From assembly GCA_022496205.1 (NCBI GenBank), contig WTXD01000004.1:682001-746000 (forward strand): DNA of 64,000 bases. Direction: 5' to 3'. How positions within the stretch are numbered: position 1 is the first letter of the stretch; each line of letters begins with the position of its first letter. A model generated the notes under the pieces. The model was not told where the DNA came from. It saw only the letters and a program-made list of their open reading frames with translations, and did not search any database. Shown piece after piece: positions 44,784 through 56,071 of the stretch. Source of the stretch: Gloeopeniophorella convolvens (taxonomy: Eukaryota; Basidiomycota; Agaricomycetes; Russulales). A program made the position numbers and the translations under genes.

Positions 44784-45963
44784 ATGGCCACCACGCAGGT
44801 ATGGCTTCTGGCGCGCTTTTTCTGCTCAAGTCCCGAACGCTTACACCCCTTGTTCGCCATTGCCTTTCCAGCACTACATCTGGGCTGGCGGACACTTCGT
44901 CCTCTTGGTATCCTCGTTGAGGTACATTATCGCCTGGATTACCTTTAAGGGTGCCTCCTTGTGGTGGTATAAAGGTCTGCAGGTCGACCTCTGTGACATG
45001 TTCAACATAGTCTGATAGTGACGTGTGCCTGCAGCAAGCTACATTGGAGCTCTCATCAGCTACCTTATCGTCTGCCAGTGAGTCGCTTGTTTATTTCTCA
45101 ATGTTCAGAGCAGCCATTTATGCTTCCGAGCAGCAAATCACTCGGCGTGAGTGTCCTCCACGAGGCTTCCGACCCCGCGTCTCACATCATTTCAGACCCT
45201 CCAGCCGAATGCCGCATGGTTCAAGCGTGCTATCGCCGACGAAGTGAGTCTGAGCTTCGTCTTTGCCCCGGTATACACACTCACATCTGCGCTTAGAACA
45301 TCCAGTACCTCATCCTCGCTTTCTTCTGGGTGACCTCTAGACCCGTCGCTCGTAAGTAGGCCTCCTGACTTTGCGATGGACCAGCCCCTTATCTTCCCCT
45401 ACTATGTCACAGTGTCTCTCCTTCCCTACGCCATATTCTCTCTCTTCCATGCACTCACGTTTACCCGCACGACCTTGATGCCTCAATTTCTTCCTCCGGG
45501 CCCGCCTGCGACGGCAGGTGGTGCACCTACTCCTCACCCTGTGGCCAAGAAGCTGCAACTTTGGGTCAAGTGTACGTTCCCTATCATTGTCTTCTGCCCA
45601 TTCACGGCCTCAATCCTGTTCCTCAGCCAACTACGACCCTGCCATGAAGGTTGTGGCTTACACCGAAGTTTTTATCCTCGCTCGAGTCATCGTTGGTGCT
45701 CTTTTGTTCCGCAACTCGTTCTTCACTCCAATCATCTACGCGCACTTCATCCGCATGCGGTACTTCCAGTCCGCTTTCACCAGGGAGGCTATCATCAAGG
45801 TTACCGCCAAGATTGACGGCTACGCAAACAGGCCGGACCTACCCCCGTCGTGAAGCAAGGATGGACGAGCTTCCAGGGCCTGGTTGGGAGGTGGTCGGGC
45901 ACGACCCTGAACGCGGCTGCTGCTCCGGCCGGCCAAGCTCCCCCTGCCGCTGCAGCGCGCTAA
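44784..45963 (+). CDS. TMEM33 / POM33 (Tts1-like) membrane protein
   Basis: A four-span ER and nuclear-envelope protein; fungal members help nuclear pore distribution and ER shape. The ATG at 44784 opens a 15-nt first exon (MATTQ). Then HYIWAGGHFVLLVSSLRYIIAWITF, SYIGALISYLIVCQ, LQPNAAWFKRAIADENIQYLILAFFWVTSRPVA, LTLLPYAIFSLFHALTFTRTTLMP, SNYDPAMKVVAYTEVFILARVIVGALLFRNSFFTPIIYAHFIRMRYFQSAFTRE (the conserved TMEM33 end), and an Ala-rich tail. TM segments are built over exon joins. The stop at 45961-45963 follows GCGCGC. About 265 residues. The nearest names are POM33 in yeast and Tts1 in fission yeast; I base this on the family motif FIRMRY and the TM pattern. Confidence 0.82.
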
Positions 45964-46249
45964 ATGTGTATTTCGCGGGTTGGAACGTGTGGAGAGCAAT
46001 TCAGGTTATATCAAGTCTCCGCTGAACAGTGAAGAGGCCTGGACGTATACTGCTAGTCGAGTAATTTACGAGATAGGCCTGTTCTCGTCTAACCCATTTC
46101 TCCTCTTCGTATATATGACGGGAAGCTCCCGCGGCGCTGTGACGTCACCGACGACATGGTTGTGGGGTAATCCTAGAGTATTTAAGAATGCAATGAAGAT
46201 CGCTGTGGTATCGTAGCTCCGAGAACAACTCTCAACGTCCCCTACAACA

Positions 46250-46618
46250 ATGTCACCTTCAGTCCATTCAGCTTTCAGTAACTTTGTCGGGTCATTGGTG
46301 GCCATAGTGTCGTCCTTGATGCAAGCCATCGTGGCCCTATTTCAAGCAATCCTGACGTTCGGACAGTCAGTCCTTGGTGGAGTTGCGCAGCTGGGGCAGA
46401 CAATCATCCAACTGGGATTGGACCTCTTCCAGGGAGTGGCTGGGTTCATCTTTGGTACGTAGGATTAGCCACTATCATAGGAGTACGCGCAGTTGCTAAA
46501 GGAGCCAAAATCTCGCTGTACAGCCAACTTCTTCATCCTGCTGATCCTCGGAGGTGGGTACTATTGGTGGTCCACCCGCGCTCAGGGTAGAGGTGGCAGG
46601 GTATCGACCCGAAAGTGA
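46250..46618 (+). CDS. Small hydrophobic membrane protein (about 99 aa)
   Basis: Two exons. The ATG at 46250 gives MSPSVHSAFSNFVGSLVAIVSSLMQAIVALFQAILTF, a long amphipathic/hydrophobic helix region with regular Gln/Gly spacing (GQSVLGGVAQLGQTIIQLGLDLFQG). Exon 2 gives a second TM (ANFFILLILGGGYYWW) and a short basic end STRAQGRGGRVSTRK. The intron is GT-AG and the frame is continuous. No family is recognised. The helix pattern is that of a small ER or organelle protein. Moderate confidence that it is a real gene because of the coherent TM design across the splice. Confidence 0.62.
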
Positions 46619-47039
46619 AGGGGCAGAGCCACTGCAGACGAATGCAAATGCGCAACGTCCGTGATAAGCTCGCAGGATGCAGGGAGTCCCGCGTGTGGGG
46701 AGGGGTTGGTAATAGGACAATGTCGCCATCTGTATCTTATACATGTAACGAATACACGCCTTCGTATTATACGATACCTTAGCCTCGTACGTTCTGCGTC
46801 TGCATGATGGACGCTGGCCAAGATGGAGGCGAGGGCCGGACCGGCAAGAGACTCCACGTGTGCCAAATTGGGCAAGACTGGCGGTTGGACAGAACTCAGA
46901 GACGGTCATGTCGCGGATTCCTGTGCCAGCCCACTCTCCCTCATACTCTCGCAACCTTCAAGAGCCTGTCTCTTTCCCCACGGAACGCTCCGTCTCCCCG
47001 TCTCCGTCGCCGCGCCATAATCCAAGCCTTTCGACCGCC
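46619..47039. other. Gap between the small membrane protein and the CBS-PB1 gene
   Basis: 421 bp. The last 130 bp stay open in the CBS-PB1 frame with an alternative upstream ATG at 46908 (MSRIPVPAHSPSYSRN). The rest shows no feature. Confidence 0.45.
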
Positions 47040-49403
47040 ATGTCATCCGTATCAGGTCACGGTTCAGTCGGTGGAAAGAAGATGTCCAAGAGAGCTCTTG
47101 GTGACGAAGTACGTGTTGCAACTGGCGCTCGCTGGAACCTTTCTTTCTGTAAACTCAGCAACTCCGTGGGAGGCACTTTGCGTGCAAGAAACCATGTATA
47201 CAGTCCCACTTCGTCTAAAATTTCTCTTACATCAATGCTAGCGCATATGCCTGCGGACGAACGCGAAACTGATCTACCTTGCTAATGACAGGCTCTACGC
47301 AAAAGAATTGAACACGAACTATCCCGCAAGCGCACTATCTCCACTACTCAACAGAGCGGTCGCAGACGCGGAGGCAAACCAAACGTAGCGAAAGGCACCG
47401 TGGCTGCGCTCAAGCCTAGCCCTGCTCTCACCGTCCCAGACACGATCACTGTTGCCGAAGCCAGTCAACTATGCGCGGCCAAGAGGACCGACTGTGTCCT
47501 CGTTGTCGACGATGAGGAAGGCCTCAGCGGTATCTTCACCGCGAAGGACTTGGCATACCGGGTGAGCCGCGGTGGGCTTTATATCCTGACCAACGGTCTG
47601 ACGTGTGCGGAAGGTCACTGCTGAGGGTATCGACCCTCATACCACCCCGGTCAGCCAAGTGATGACCCGCAGTCCCATGGTTACGCGGGACACCACTAGC
47701 GCGACCGAGGCGTTGCAACTCATGGTCGAGAGACATTTCAGACATTTGGTGCGCATTCTCACAGCTTATCTTCGTTCATTTCTGATCATGAATTGCAGCC
47801 GGTGTGCAACGAAGACGGCAACGTTGTTGGTCTGCTCGATATCACCAAGGTCTTCCACGAGGCCTTGGATAAGGTCGAACGCAGCTCATCTGCATCCGAG
47901 AAGCTCTATAGCGCACTTGCTGGCGTTCAGACCGAGCTCGGCAATGGCCTCGGAACGAATCCTCAGACCGCAGCAATGCTTGCTTACGTCGAGGCGTTGC
48001 GTGAAAAGACGGCACTGCCCGACCTCACGACCCTTATGGACTCGCGCACGCAGCCGGCGGTGGTCGGCCCCAAGGCGACCGTTCGGGACGTCGCGCGTCT
48101 CATGCGTGAGCGCCGCACCACCGCTGTGTGCGTCATGGAGCCCGTGAACACGCCGGGCGCGCAGCCGAAGATTGCTGGTATCTTCACCAGCAAGGATGTC
48201 GTCCTGCGTGTTATCGCTGCGGGCCTAGATGCGAGCAGGTGCAGCGTCGTTCGCGTTATGACCCCGCATCCCGACACGGCACCGCCTACCATGACTATTC
48301 ACGATGCACTCAAGAAGATGCACAGTACGTAGAACCACTATAGATGCTTCAAGGCTCTTTGGACTCACGTTGCTGCAGATGGTCACTACCTGAACCTGCC
48401 TGTCGTTGAAGAAGACGGCCGTTTGGTTGCCATTGTCGATGTGCTGAAACTGACGTATGCAACCCTCGAACAGGTACGCCATAGCCTAGCGTGCTATTGG
48501 CTTTCACGCTGACTTGCATTTCGCCAGATGAACCACATGACTGCCGAAGCTGCTGGTGAATCTGCTCAGGAGACAGAAGGCGGCCCCATGTGGGGACGCT
48601 TCTTCGATTCGATCGGCGCTCAAGACGACACCGAATCTGCATTCTCAGGCTCGCACATGCCCACGGATCTGCACAATTCGTCATTTAGTCTTTCCCACCT
48701 GCAACAGTCCCCTCATTCCGAAGTGCACCCAAACGATTCTGCCTCCGTCGCTGACGATGCCTCCGCGCTGGGCTTCCACAAAGGATTGGGCAACGCGCCG
48801 TCCAACTTGGGTATCACTGTCCCCGTCGACGATGGAACTTATGTCTTCAAGTTCCGCACCCCGAGTGGAAATACACACCGCTTCCAGGCGCGGAAGGACG
48901 ATATCGAGAACCTCCGCGACATTGTCTCTGGCAAGTTGGCCACCGATTCGTTCTTCACGGAATTCAAGCTGGAAAATGCGGACGACCCCATCCCGGACCC
49001 CCTCGACTTCCAGCTTGCGTACACTGATGCGGACGGCGACACCGTGCTCATGACTTCGGACGCCGATGTCGCTGATTCTGTGAAGATTGCGCGCGGTGCT
49101 TCGGTCGATCGCGTGGTTCTTATTCTACAAGGTGGACGTGGTTGGGCTGAGGCTGGTGCTGGCAAGAGCGAGGCCAAAGCGGCTGCGGTCGCTGCTGCTG
49201 CACAGAAGGAGATCAAGGAAGTTGAGAAGGCCGAGGCTACCCTGCCGGAGAACGTCCAGCCCGCCCCACCAGCTCCTGTGCGCGCGCCGCAGGAGGACGA
49301 GCTTTTCGGCATCCCTCGCGACTTGCTGCTGCCAGCGAGCATTGGTGCACTCGCTGTCGTGATCATCGGCGTCTTCACCGTCTCGCGTCTCACACGAGAC
49401 TGA
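47040..49403 (+). CDS. CBS-pair x2 + PB1 + C-terminal TM protein
   Basis: Domain order along about 640 residues: a basic head (MSSVSGHGSVGGKKMSKRAL, RKRIEHELSRKRT, GRRRGGKPN). CBS 1-2 follow (ITVAEASQLCAAKRTDCVLVVDDEEGLSGIFTAKDLAYRV; VSQVMTRSPMVTRDTTSATEALQLMVERHFRHLPV; GNVVGLLDITKVF). A helical spacer leads to CBS 3-4 (QPAVVGPKATVRDVARLMRERRTTAVCV; GIFTSKDVVLRVIAAG; VMTPHPDTAPPTMTIHDALKKMH; GRLVAIVDVLKLTYATLEQ). A PB1 domain (YVFKFRTPSGNTHRFQARKDDIENLRDIV...FQLAYTDADGDTVLMTSDADV) is followed by an Ala/Glu coil and a tail TM (LLLPASIGALAVVIIGVFTVSRL). CBS pairs bind adenine nucleotides; PB1 pairs with other PB1 proteins. The same layout occurs in fission-yeast Mug70-type proteins. An alternative start at 46908 adds 44 residues. 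Confidence 0.88.
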
Positions 49404-49765
49404 ACGTTAACGCACAAGCCGCGTAGAATGCTTTTTGTTCCTTGCTTCGATCTCACTCGCGCTTTGCGTTTTGCTTTTCGCCGCTATGCATTTTGGATAC
49501 CTTGCGTGCTGCATGCGTCCGCTCGTTTACGCTCCTCTATCTCATATCCCCCGTACATACATTTTCAATAGACGACTCGACGAATGGTGACGGACGCCAA
49601 AGTACCTACCAGTACCACGATGACGACTGCAATGCTAATGGGGTTAATGGGACTGGATATGTTGCGTGTGGCACGTGACATTGGATCACTCTAGTGGCGT
49701 GGGCGCTAAGTCGCCTCGCACCTTGTCCGACAAGTGGATGTGCGCGCAGCGCAGCTGCCCATAGC
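49404..49765. other. Gap between the CBS-PB1 gene and SGF11
   Basis: 362 bp with T/C-rich 3' UTR-like sequence at its left end. No coding or RNA feature is seen. Confidence 0.45.
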
Positions 49766-51403
49766 ATGGCCAAAGCCGAGCGCGATGACGCTCTCAACTC
49801 ACTGGTGCGTGCCCTGCCAATTACGCTGCCGCGCGGACACTTACTCCCTGACTGCGCACACGTAGGCGGCAAGGCTGTTCGCTGCAATGCTGGATGACAT
49901 CGTGGTCGACGTTGCGCTGCAGTCGCACCAGGAGGTAGTCCGGAGCCGGCGCAAATGCGACGTCTGTCACACCAAGTGCGTAGCCTCGCCGTGGCCCCAC
50001 GTCCCCCGAGCCCACACTGACGCATGGGCCATGGCGCACAGTTGCGGACAAGGTGCGCCTGCTGCATCCTACCCCCACCGCCGGACCCTTAACAGGGCTG
50101 TATGTCTGGTGTCCAGTTCATGTGTCAGGACCCTCGGGTGCGGCGGCGCTGTCTGCGTCGCAGGGCACGTTTCCCGGCTCGCGGGCGGGCACGCCGCCTC
50201 GAGATCCTGGCACCCCAGGCGGTGGCGGCACGCCCACGGGCAGCGTGAGCAAGGACGGGACCATGCTGCTGGATTGTGTGGGCTGTGGCCGCCAGGTGTG
50301 TCCCAGCGTGGCTGTGTGCCGCCGTCGGAGCATTGATTGACCGCCCGCATGCCCCCGCAGATCGCATCTAACCGCTATGCGCCCCACTTGAGCGGTTGCA
50401 TCGGTGTCGGTACGGGTACGCGCCGCGCAGCCGTTCGGGGCGCGACGTCGAAGTCAAAGTACGTGTGCATGTGCACGGGATGTCTGCGACCGGACTGACA
50501 CGACATGGCGCAGGCTCGGTTCTGATGCTGGCCGCTCGGCCTCGCCATACCCAGGCTCAGAGAACGGGAATGTATCTGATCATAGCACACCTGCGCCTCC
50601 GCCGCCGCCGCCCAAGAAGAAGGGCAGGCCGCCAAAGAATAAACCGAAAGGTGCGTAGACAATTGTCTAGTGCCCCCTGCATCGTGCCTCACGGTGCACT
50701 TCGCAGTTCCCGTCCCAGTTGTCAACGACGACGCGGATGCTCCTCTGAACACGAACCGTAAACGAGTATCTATCTCATGTCCTTCCGCGAAGATATTGTT
50801 GGCTTGACTATGATCTGCAGCCGGGATCCCCATTGTCTACGTCACCAAACAAGTCGAAGAAACAGAAGGTTTCTGGTAAGTTCGCTTATTGGGTTTTGTT
50901 CTGCATTTCTTTGATTCCATCGCTACCAAGCTGCCTCTCTCTCACGAGCTGGAAACGTATGGGCGTCTTTGACCTCCTGCCTGATTGGGCGTCTGAGTCC
51001 CCTTGCAGAATACCCCTCTTGGCCCTCCTGTGGTCAAATCACAATCCAAGATACCCTCGCGTCTTCGCGAGTCCTCCATCGCATCGTTCCTTGAACCCGA
51101 AGCAACCGCCGGTTCCCCTGAGTCGCGCTCATCCTCTCCAGGCACGGCGCCCACGCCGAGCTCGAGCATCTTTGGCAATGGTAGGGTAAACGGCACAGCT
51201 GGAGGTGGTGAGGTGAAGAAGGTGCCTCCTCGTGCCCCGAGCCCACCGAGACCGCCACCGCCGGTCACCAGACGACCTGAAACGGATTATCTCGTCGGTA
51301 AGTCAATAACGAGATCATTCCCATCCGTTGTTGATGAGCTCTTATCTGTTTAGATGTTGAAGGCGAGGAGACAGGCTCCTCCACGGATACGGATAGCGAC
51401 TGA
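49766..51403 (+). CDS. SGF11: SGF11, zinc-finger subunit of the SAGA deubiquitinase module
   Basis: SGF11 holds UBP8 in SAGA so that it removes ubiquitin from histone H2B. The ATG at 49766 starts MAKAERDDALNSL. The N-terminal helix reads AGMLDDIVVDVALQSHQEVVRSRRKCDVCHTKC, the usual opening of fungal SGF11. A Thr/Pro/Gly linker (TPGGGGTPTGS) follows, then the SGF11 finger: DCVGCGRQIASNRYAPHLSGC (C-x2-C, H-x3-C). After that come a low-complexity nuclear tail with KSKLGSDAGRSASPYPGS, PPPPPPKKKGRPPKNKPK, SPNKSKKQKV, SPGTAPTPSSSIFGNG, a Pro-rich part and an acidic end (VEGEETGSSTDTDSD), stop 51401-51403. The tail is much longer than in yeast, as is common in basidiomycetes. About 340 residues. Confidence 0.88.
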
Positions 51404-51871
51404 CGCGCCCAACTGCGACGCTGTCGCCGCACCTTACGGACTTTACTGTGGCATTGGATGTACGGTGTTCCGCCCCCGAGGAACCGCTTGCTTTCTGCTG
51501 TTGCTTTGCTACGCTGTCATTTTACTACTCATGTCGAGCTCATATAGTATGTAGGTTATAAAAAGTCACCGGTCTCCTCCGGGCGGGCATATGCATCATG
51601 TTGCTGTGAATCGAGCAAGAGACCGAAGCCGACCCGCGGACCGACGGGGCCGAAGTCGGAAAGGACGAATCAAGGAGCCTGATTGCCTCTTTCAGCAAGA
51701 ATCACCTCTTCTCATCATTGCGACAAGGCTACTGTATCTGCCACAAGGTGAGCATTAGCGTGGGGCCATCGCCATTTTGTCGATGATCATGGTGCGCTCT
51801 CACCGACGAAAACAGTACAAAGGGTTCACGAAAGTGATCGACACACTCAAAACCCAGATTCAGGCCTAATC
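51404..51871. other. Gap upstream of the SPT5-like gene
   Basis: 468 bp; contains an Arg/Asp-rich open patch near 51610-51680, but nothing that links by splicing to a neighbour. Likely 3' UTR and promoter. Confidence 0.4.
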
Positions 51872-54602
51872 ATGCCGTTGGCGAGTTCCACAGTGAGTGT
51901 ACTGGAGCTGTTCGCCATCCTACGACTGACAGAAAAAATGTGCAGGTCTATCGCTTCTTCGATCTCGCAGCTATCCGCGATGACGGAGAGGAAGAGGAGG
52001 AAGAGGAAGAGGGCTTTCTGGACTGTATGTGTCGGTTTTTTTGCAGCAAGAATGCAAAGCTGACTAAAATGGAGACGACGGTGAAGATTTCCAGGAGGAA
52101 AGTCCTGTCGGTGGCCGCAACGGGTCCCAAAGGCAATATGCCCCTCTCCCAGGCGGACGACGCGTTGAGGAGGACGCACGCGACGCTGAAGTGCAGGCAC
52201 AGAGGTCCCGGCTAGCGTCCGCGAACCATGCAGCTCGGGACCTGTCTTCGCACATATATACCCCCAAGGAGTTCATCCTTCCAGATATCAACAGTCCCGG
52301 GATCTGGTGCGTGCGGGTGAAGGTGAGCCTGCGATACACACGCAGTAGTTCGAAGCTCAATGAGCTCGCACAGCCGGGGTACGAGAGGGATATCGTCTTC
52401 CAACTCGCCCGTCGCTGCCTGTTCCCCACCGAATCCCATCCACCCACCATCACATCTGCCTTCAGTCGGGACGGAATAGTTGGCTGCGTCTTTGTAGAAT
52501 CGACCTCGTATTCAGCTGTGGTCCACGCAGTCTCTGGACTTGTGACGGTGCTACCAAAACCACACCGATTGATGGAATCGAACTCTCGAACACAGCTGCT
52601 ACGCTCAGGATGCCTCCCATGGGCTCAGGTCGCAGAGGGTCATTGGGTGCGCTGCGACATTGGTCTATACAAAGGCGACATCGGCTTCGTGCTCGAGACT
52701 CACGACGAGTTCGAAGACAACCTCGTGGTGGCCTTGGTCCCTAGGCTACATCGGAAGACGACTTCTGACCCACTGGGCTCGGAGGGTGATGCGTCGCGAA
52801 GCCACAAGAGGAAGAGGCTTGCGCGTCCACAACCTCAAGCCTGGACTGCACTCGAAGCGCTTGCCGAGTGGGGACTCCGCCGCGTCAGAGTCAATGACGA
52901 TGACACATTCCTGATGGACGGCATCAAATGCGATGACGGACTGATTTTCGTGCCTATGCCCTCTAGCCATGTTCGCACGGCAGGATCGCCGCCCGCCGAC
53001 CTCAGCCCATTTCTGAGGTCGCCGACGCTGAGAGCAGAACGTATGTTCTTGCCATGGCTCATACACACGTGGCAGCTCTCCATCAAGAATGGGACACGGA
53101 TTATTGTGACGTCCGGAGACCTGCGAGGCGCGGTTGGATATGCCCGCGAAGTCACTGATACCACCGCCGAAATCGCCGTGTCGAGGTCAGATGACTCCAA
53201 GACGCAAGTCAGCGCGACGGTGACGCTGGCCTCGGTCGCCCCGTATTTCGTCCTTGGTGATCACATCAAAGCGCGCTGGAATCTTAAGGCCGCATCGCGT
53301 GGAATCGTCGTCAAGACTGACTATGAGACCAACATACTTGTTTATGTCGACCATGACTCCCTAGTGGAGGTGAGTCTATACTTAGGCGGAGGTCTAAACA
53401 CCCCTAACACCGACGTGCAGGCCGAGTTAAATCTGTACGCGGTAGAATTTGATGAGCCCGTTTGGCGCACGATCAAATTCACTCCAGGACTCTGGGTTGA
53501 ATATAATGAACCAGTAGGTACCCCCGGTACCCCCAGGCGCGTGCGGGCCCGCGTCGTGCGATGTCAGGACAGGCGCCTCTGGCTCTTGGCTGAGGCAGAT
53601 GGGGCAGTGCAGGTGCGCGTTGTAACGGACTCGAGAAAGGCGCACGTTTGACAGGGATAGACGGAGCACGACGCCTCTGAGGTCGATATTGCTCCCGTGC
53701 AGGATAGATCGATTGACCTGGTTGGCGACCCCATCATCCATCTCCGTGGCAGGGACGTCATGGTCACGCATGGACCACTGAAAGGACACAAGGGCACTGT
53801 GAAGGCGTGCAACGTGTATGGCGCAGGCGTGCAGCTACACTCACACTACATAATCTACGGTTCCCGGGAGGAATGGATCCTTTGGCCATGCCTTGCGCTT
53901 TTGTAAGCTTTTACTTGCGTATGACGGGCTAGCGACGTCCTAATGAACTTCTCTCAGGACCAAGAAATGGGAGCCCCGAGTGCGTGGGCCTACACCTCCA
54001 CCCCCGCGCCCACGCACTCCCACCCGTCCTCCACCGCGCATACGCACTCCTACCCCCCCTTCATCGCGTGCACTTCCGTGGGCATGGTACAGCACACGTA
54101 AGTCACGCATTAACAATAGGGGGTTGTCCGAGACTTGAGCCCTCGTGATTGTCAAGCAGCACAGGATCACTGGATCCACAGAAAGGAAATACAGGAGGTG
54201 CTTGCGCGTAAGCGCCTTGCTCTTGCGCTGCCTAATGAAGACGAGAGTTCTCCATGCATGATAGGCTTTGCGGCACATACCATAGTCCTATCCAAGAGAA
54301 AGATCGAACCCAACCCAGGCGAAGTAGTCGTAGTCACCTATGTGCGAGGACAGAAGAGAGCAAGAGAAGTCTCCAAGGACCCGCGCTATCTTGTTCCGTG
54401 GGAGCCAGTGGTGACGACTGAGGTTGTCGTCATCGAGGGCAAGTGGTTTGGATGGGTAGGAGTAGTGAAGGAGGAGATGCCGGACGACGACTCTGAGGTG
54501 ACGACACACAGATATCGGGTCAAGTTCGACAGCTCATTCCCTGAACCTGACCACACTGGCGTCTTCCCGCAAAGCAGTCTCGTGTGTCTCAAGGGCAGAT
54601 AA
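51872..54602 (+). CDS. SPT5-like protein with NGN and several KOW motifs (divergent paralogue)
   Basis: Looks like a divergent relative of the elongation factor SPT5. The ATG at 51872 starts MPLASST, then VYRFFDLAAIRDDG and an acidic Glu run. An NGN-like domain follows: PGIWCVRVK-PGYERDIVFQLARR-SAFSRDGIVGCVFVES. KOW units: QVAEGHWVRCDIGLYKGDIGFVLETHDEFEDNLVVALVPRL; RIIVTSGDLRGAVGYAREV; HIKARWNLKAASRGIVVKTD; DVMVTHGPLKGHKGTVKACN. The C-terminal globular part has VVTYVRGQKRAREVS, VIEGKWFGWVGVVKEEMPDD and ends SSLVCLKGR at 54602. About 820 residues. The Ser/Thr-rich CTR repeats of true SPT5 are replaced by a Pro/His/Thr-rich stretch (SHPSSTAHTHSYPP). The spacing of KOW units and the divergence suggest a lineage-specific paralogue, not the essential SPT5. 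Confidence 0.78.
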
Positions 54603-54922
54603 TAGTGGTAGGGTCCATTGAGCCATACCAGCCCTCTTGTTGTCCATATCCCTGAATCCATTCACCCCACCCCTACACTCGTATAATTGTCCAAATCTAT
54701 CGTATGTCTACTATATCTACTATATCATATCAAACTAAGACGATGTGCGGAGACCTCGATGTGTCCCGATGGAGGGTCCGCGTAGATCGAGTAGGCCTAC
54801 CACATGGTTGTAACTTGCAAGCAGGTTGCCCAACTGTACCGGCATGGCATGGGACAGCCGCGGCGCGACGCACGCGCCGGGGCCTGGCAGGTTTGTGATG
54901 CACATCTTGAACTGAACCTACG
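54603..54922. other. Gap between the SPT5-like gene and PTH2 copy 2
   Basis: 320 bp. It contains repeated tatctactatatc at about 54707-54730 (a short AT-rich direct repeat), then GC-rich promoter sequence. No gene. Confidence 0.45.
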
Positions 54923-55961
54923 ATGCCGGAGTTACGAGGTAAAGCGCCCAGTAACAGCCCCTCGCACAATATAGACTCTTACAGCCCACTGATCGTCGTA
55001 CACGTATTGTCAGGCGTGCCACTTCTGGCTGCACTGGCCCTAGGCAGCGCTTCCCTTGGCTACTTTTTGGGGCGCGGCCGTCTGCAGTCTTACGCACCAC
55101 CTCAGGTCACCGACCGTGACCAGAGCAATGAACAAACACATAAGCAGACACCCGCTGAAGAAAGTGGCAGCGACTCGGACGAGGACGTTGACGGTGACCT
55201 GGCCCAGGTGCAGCCCGGGGTGGCCGAGGAATGCAAGCTGGTGAGTGCCTCGTGTTGCCCTTGCTGCTCAGTGCTCGCCGTGGGTGCATATCGCGAACCG
55301 TCGCTGTAGGTCCTCGTGGTGCGGAGTGACCTCAACATGACGACGGGTAAGGTCGCGGCCCAGTAAGCTGGAGCCTCGATCGTGTTGCCATGATGCGCTG
55401 ATATCCATGTTTGCAAGATGCGCGTATGTTCGAATGCTTTACAATTCATCGTTCGAAAACATAACCACAACTCGCACAGACATGCTACGCTAGCGTGCTA
55501 CAAAGCGCTCTCTCGCACTAATCCTGCGGTGAGTATTCGAAGCCTTCACCCTCATGTGCGTACTGACGAATCGCCGCAGCTCCTAAAGCATTGGGAACGG
55601 ACAGGGTAAGCTAGTCTTGACTTGAAATCTCGAGTGCGGCTGACGCGTGATAGACAGACAAAAGTCGCATTGCGGTGCAGCAGTGAGGATGAGATGCTGC
55701 TGTTGCAAGCCCAGGCGCAAAGTCTGAATGTCTGCGCGCGGTCTATCCAAGACGCGTGCGTGGAGTCTTGCTCGCACGGCTGACATACTCACGATGCTGT
55801 CTAGAGGGCGAACCCAAATTGCAGCAGGTTCAAGGACAGTACTGGGGATAGGTCCAGGTAAGTGTCGCATGCTCTCTTTGCCCACTTGCTCTGATGTAAG
55901 GGGGTGTAAAGCACCTGCCCGTCTTGTGAACCAGGTCACTGGAAAGCTCAGATTATTGTGA
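54923..55961 (+). CDS. PTH2: Peptidyl-tRNA hydrolase 2, copy 2
   Basis: Same design as the gene at 40394-41344: a hydrophobic N-terminal anchor (SGVPLLAALALGSASLGYFLG), an acidic linker (EESGSDSDEDVDGDLAQ), then CKLVLVVRSDLNMTTGKVAAQ, CAHATLACYKALSRTNPA, LLKHWERTGQ, KVALRCSSEDEMLLLQAQAQSLNVCARSIQDA, GRTQIAAGSRTVLGIGPG and PARLVNQVTGKLRLL. The ATG at 54923 starts MPELRGKAPSN. The AAQCAH segment is built from a 6-nt exon (55418-55423, atgcgc) between two introns of 55 and 56 nt. Introns after QC(G/A), QDA and GPG are shared with copy 1. Both copies keep the domain intact, so both may be active. Confidence 0.9.
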
Positions 55962-56071
55962 AGGCTGGTACATTGGATGGCGATACGCGGTCTGTGGGCA
56001 ATGAATATACAGTTGGATTGAGAGTCGTGAATGAGGGCGGATATAGTAACACAGAGCGAGCTTCGGAGAAG

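Noticed and set aside
44324..44920. Plus-strand Arg/Gly-rich frame over the HAS1 end
   Set aside because: A shadow of the Lys/Arg/Gly-rich HAS1 tail.
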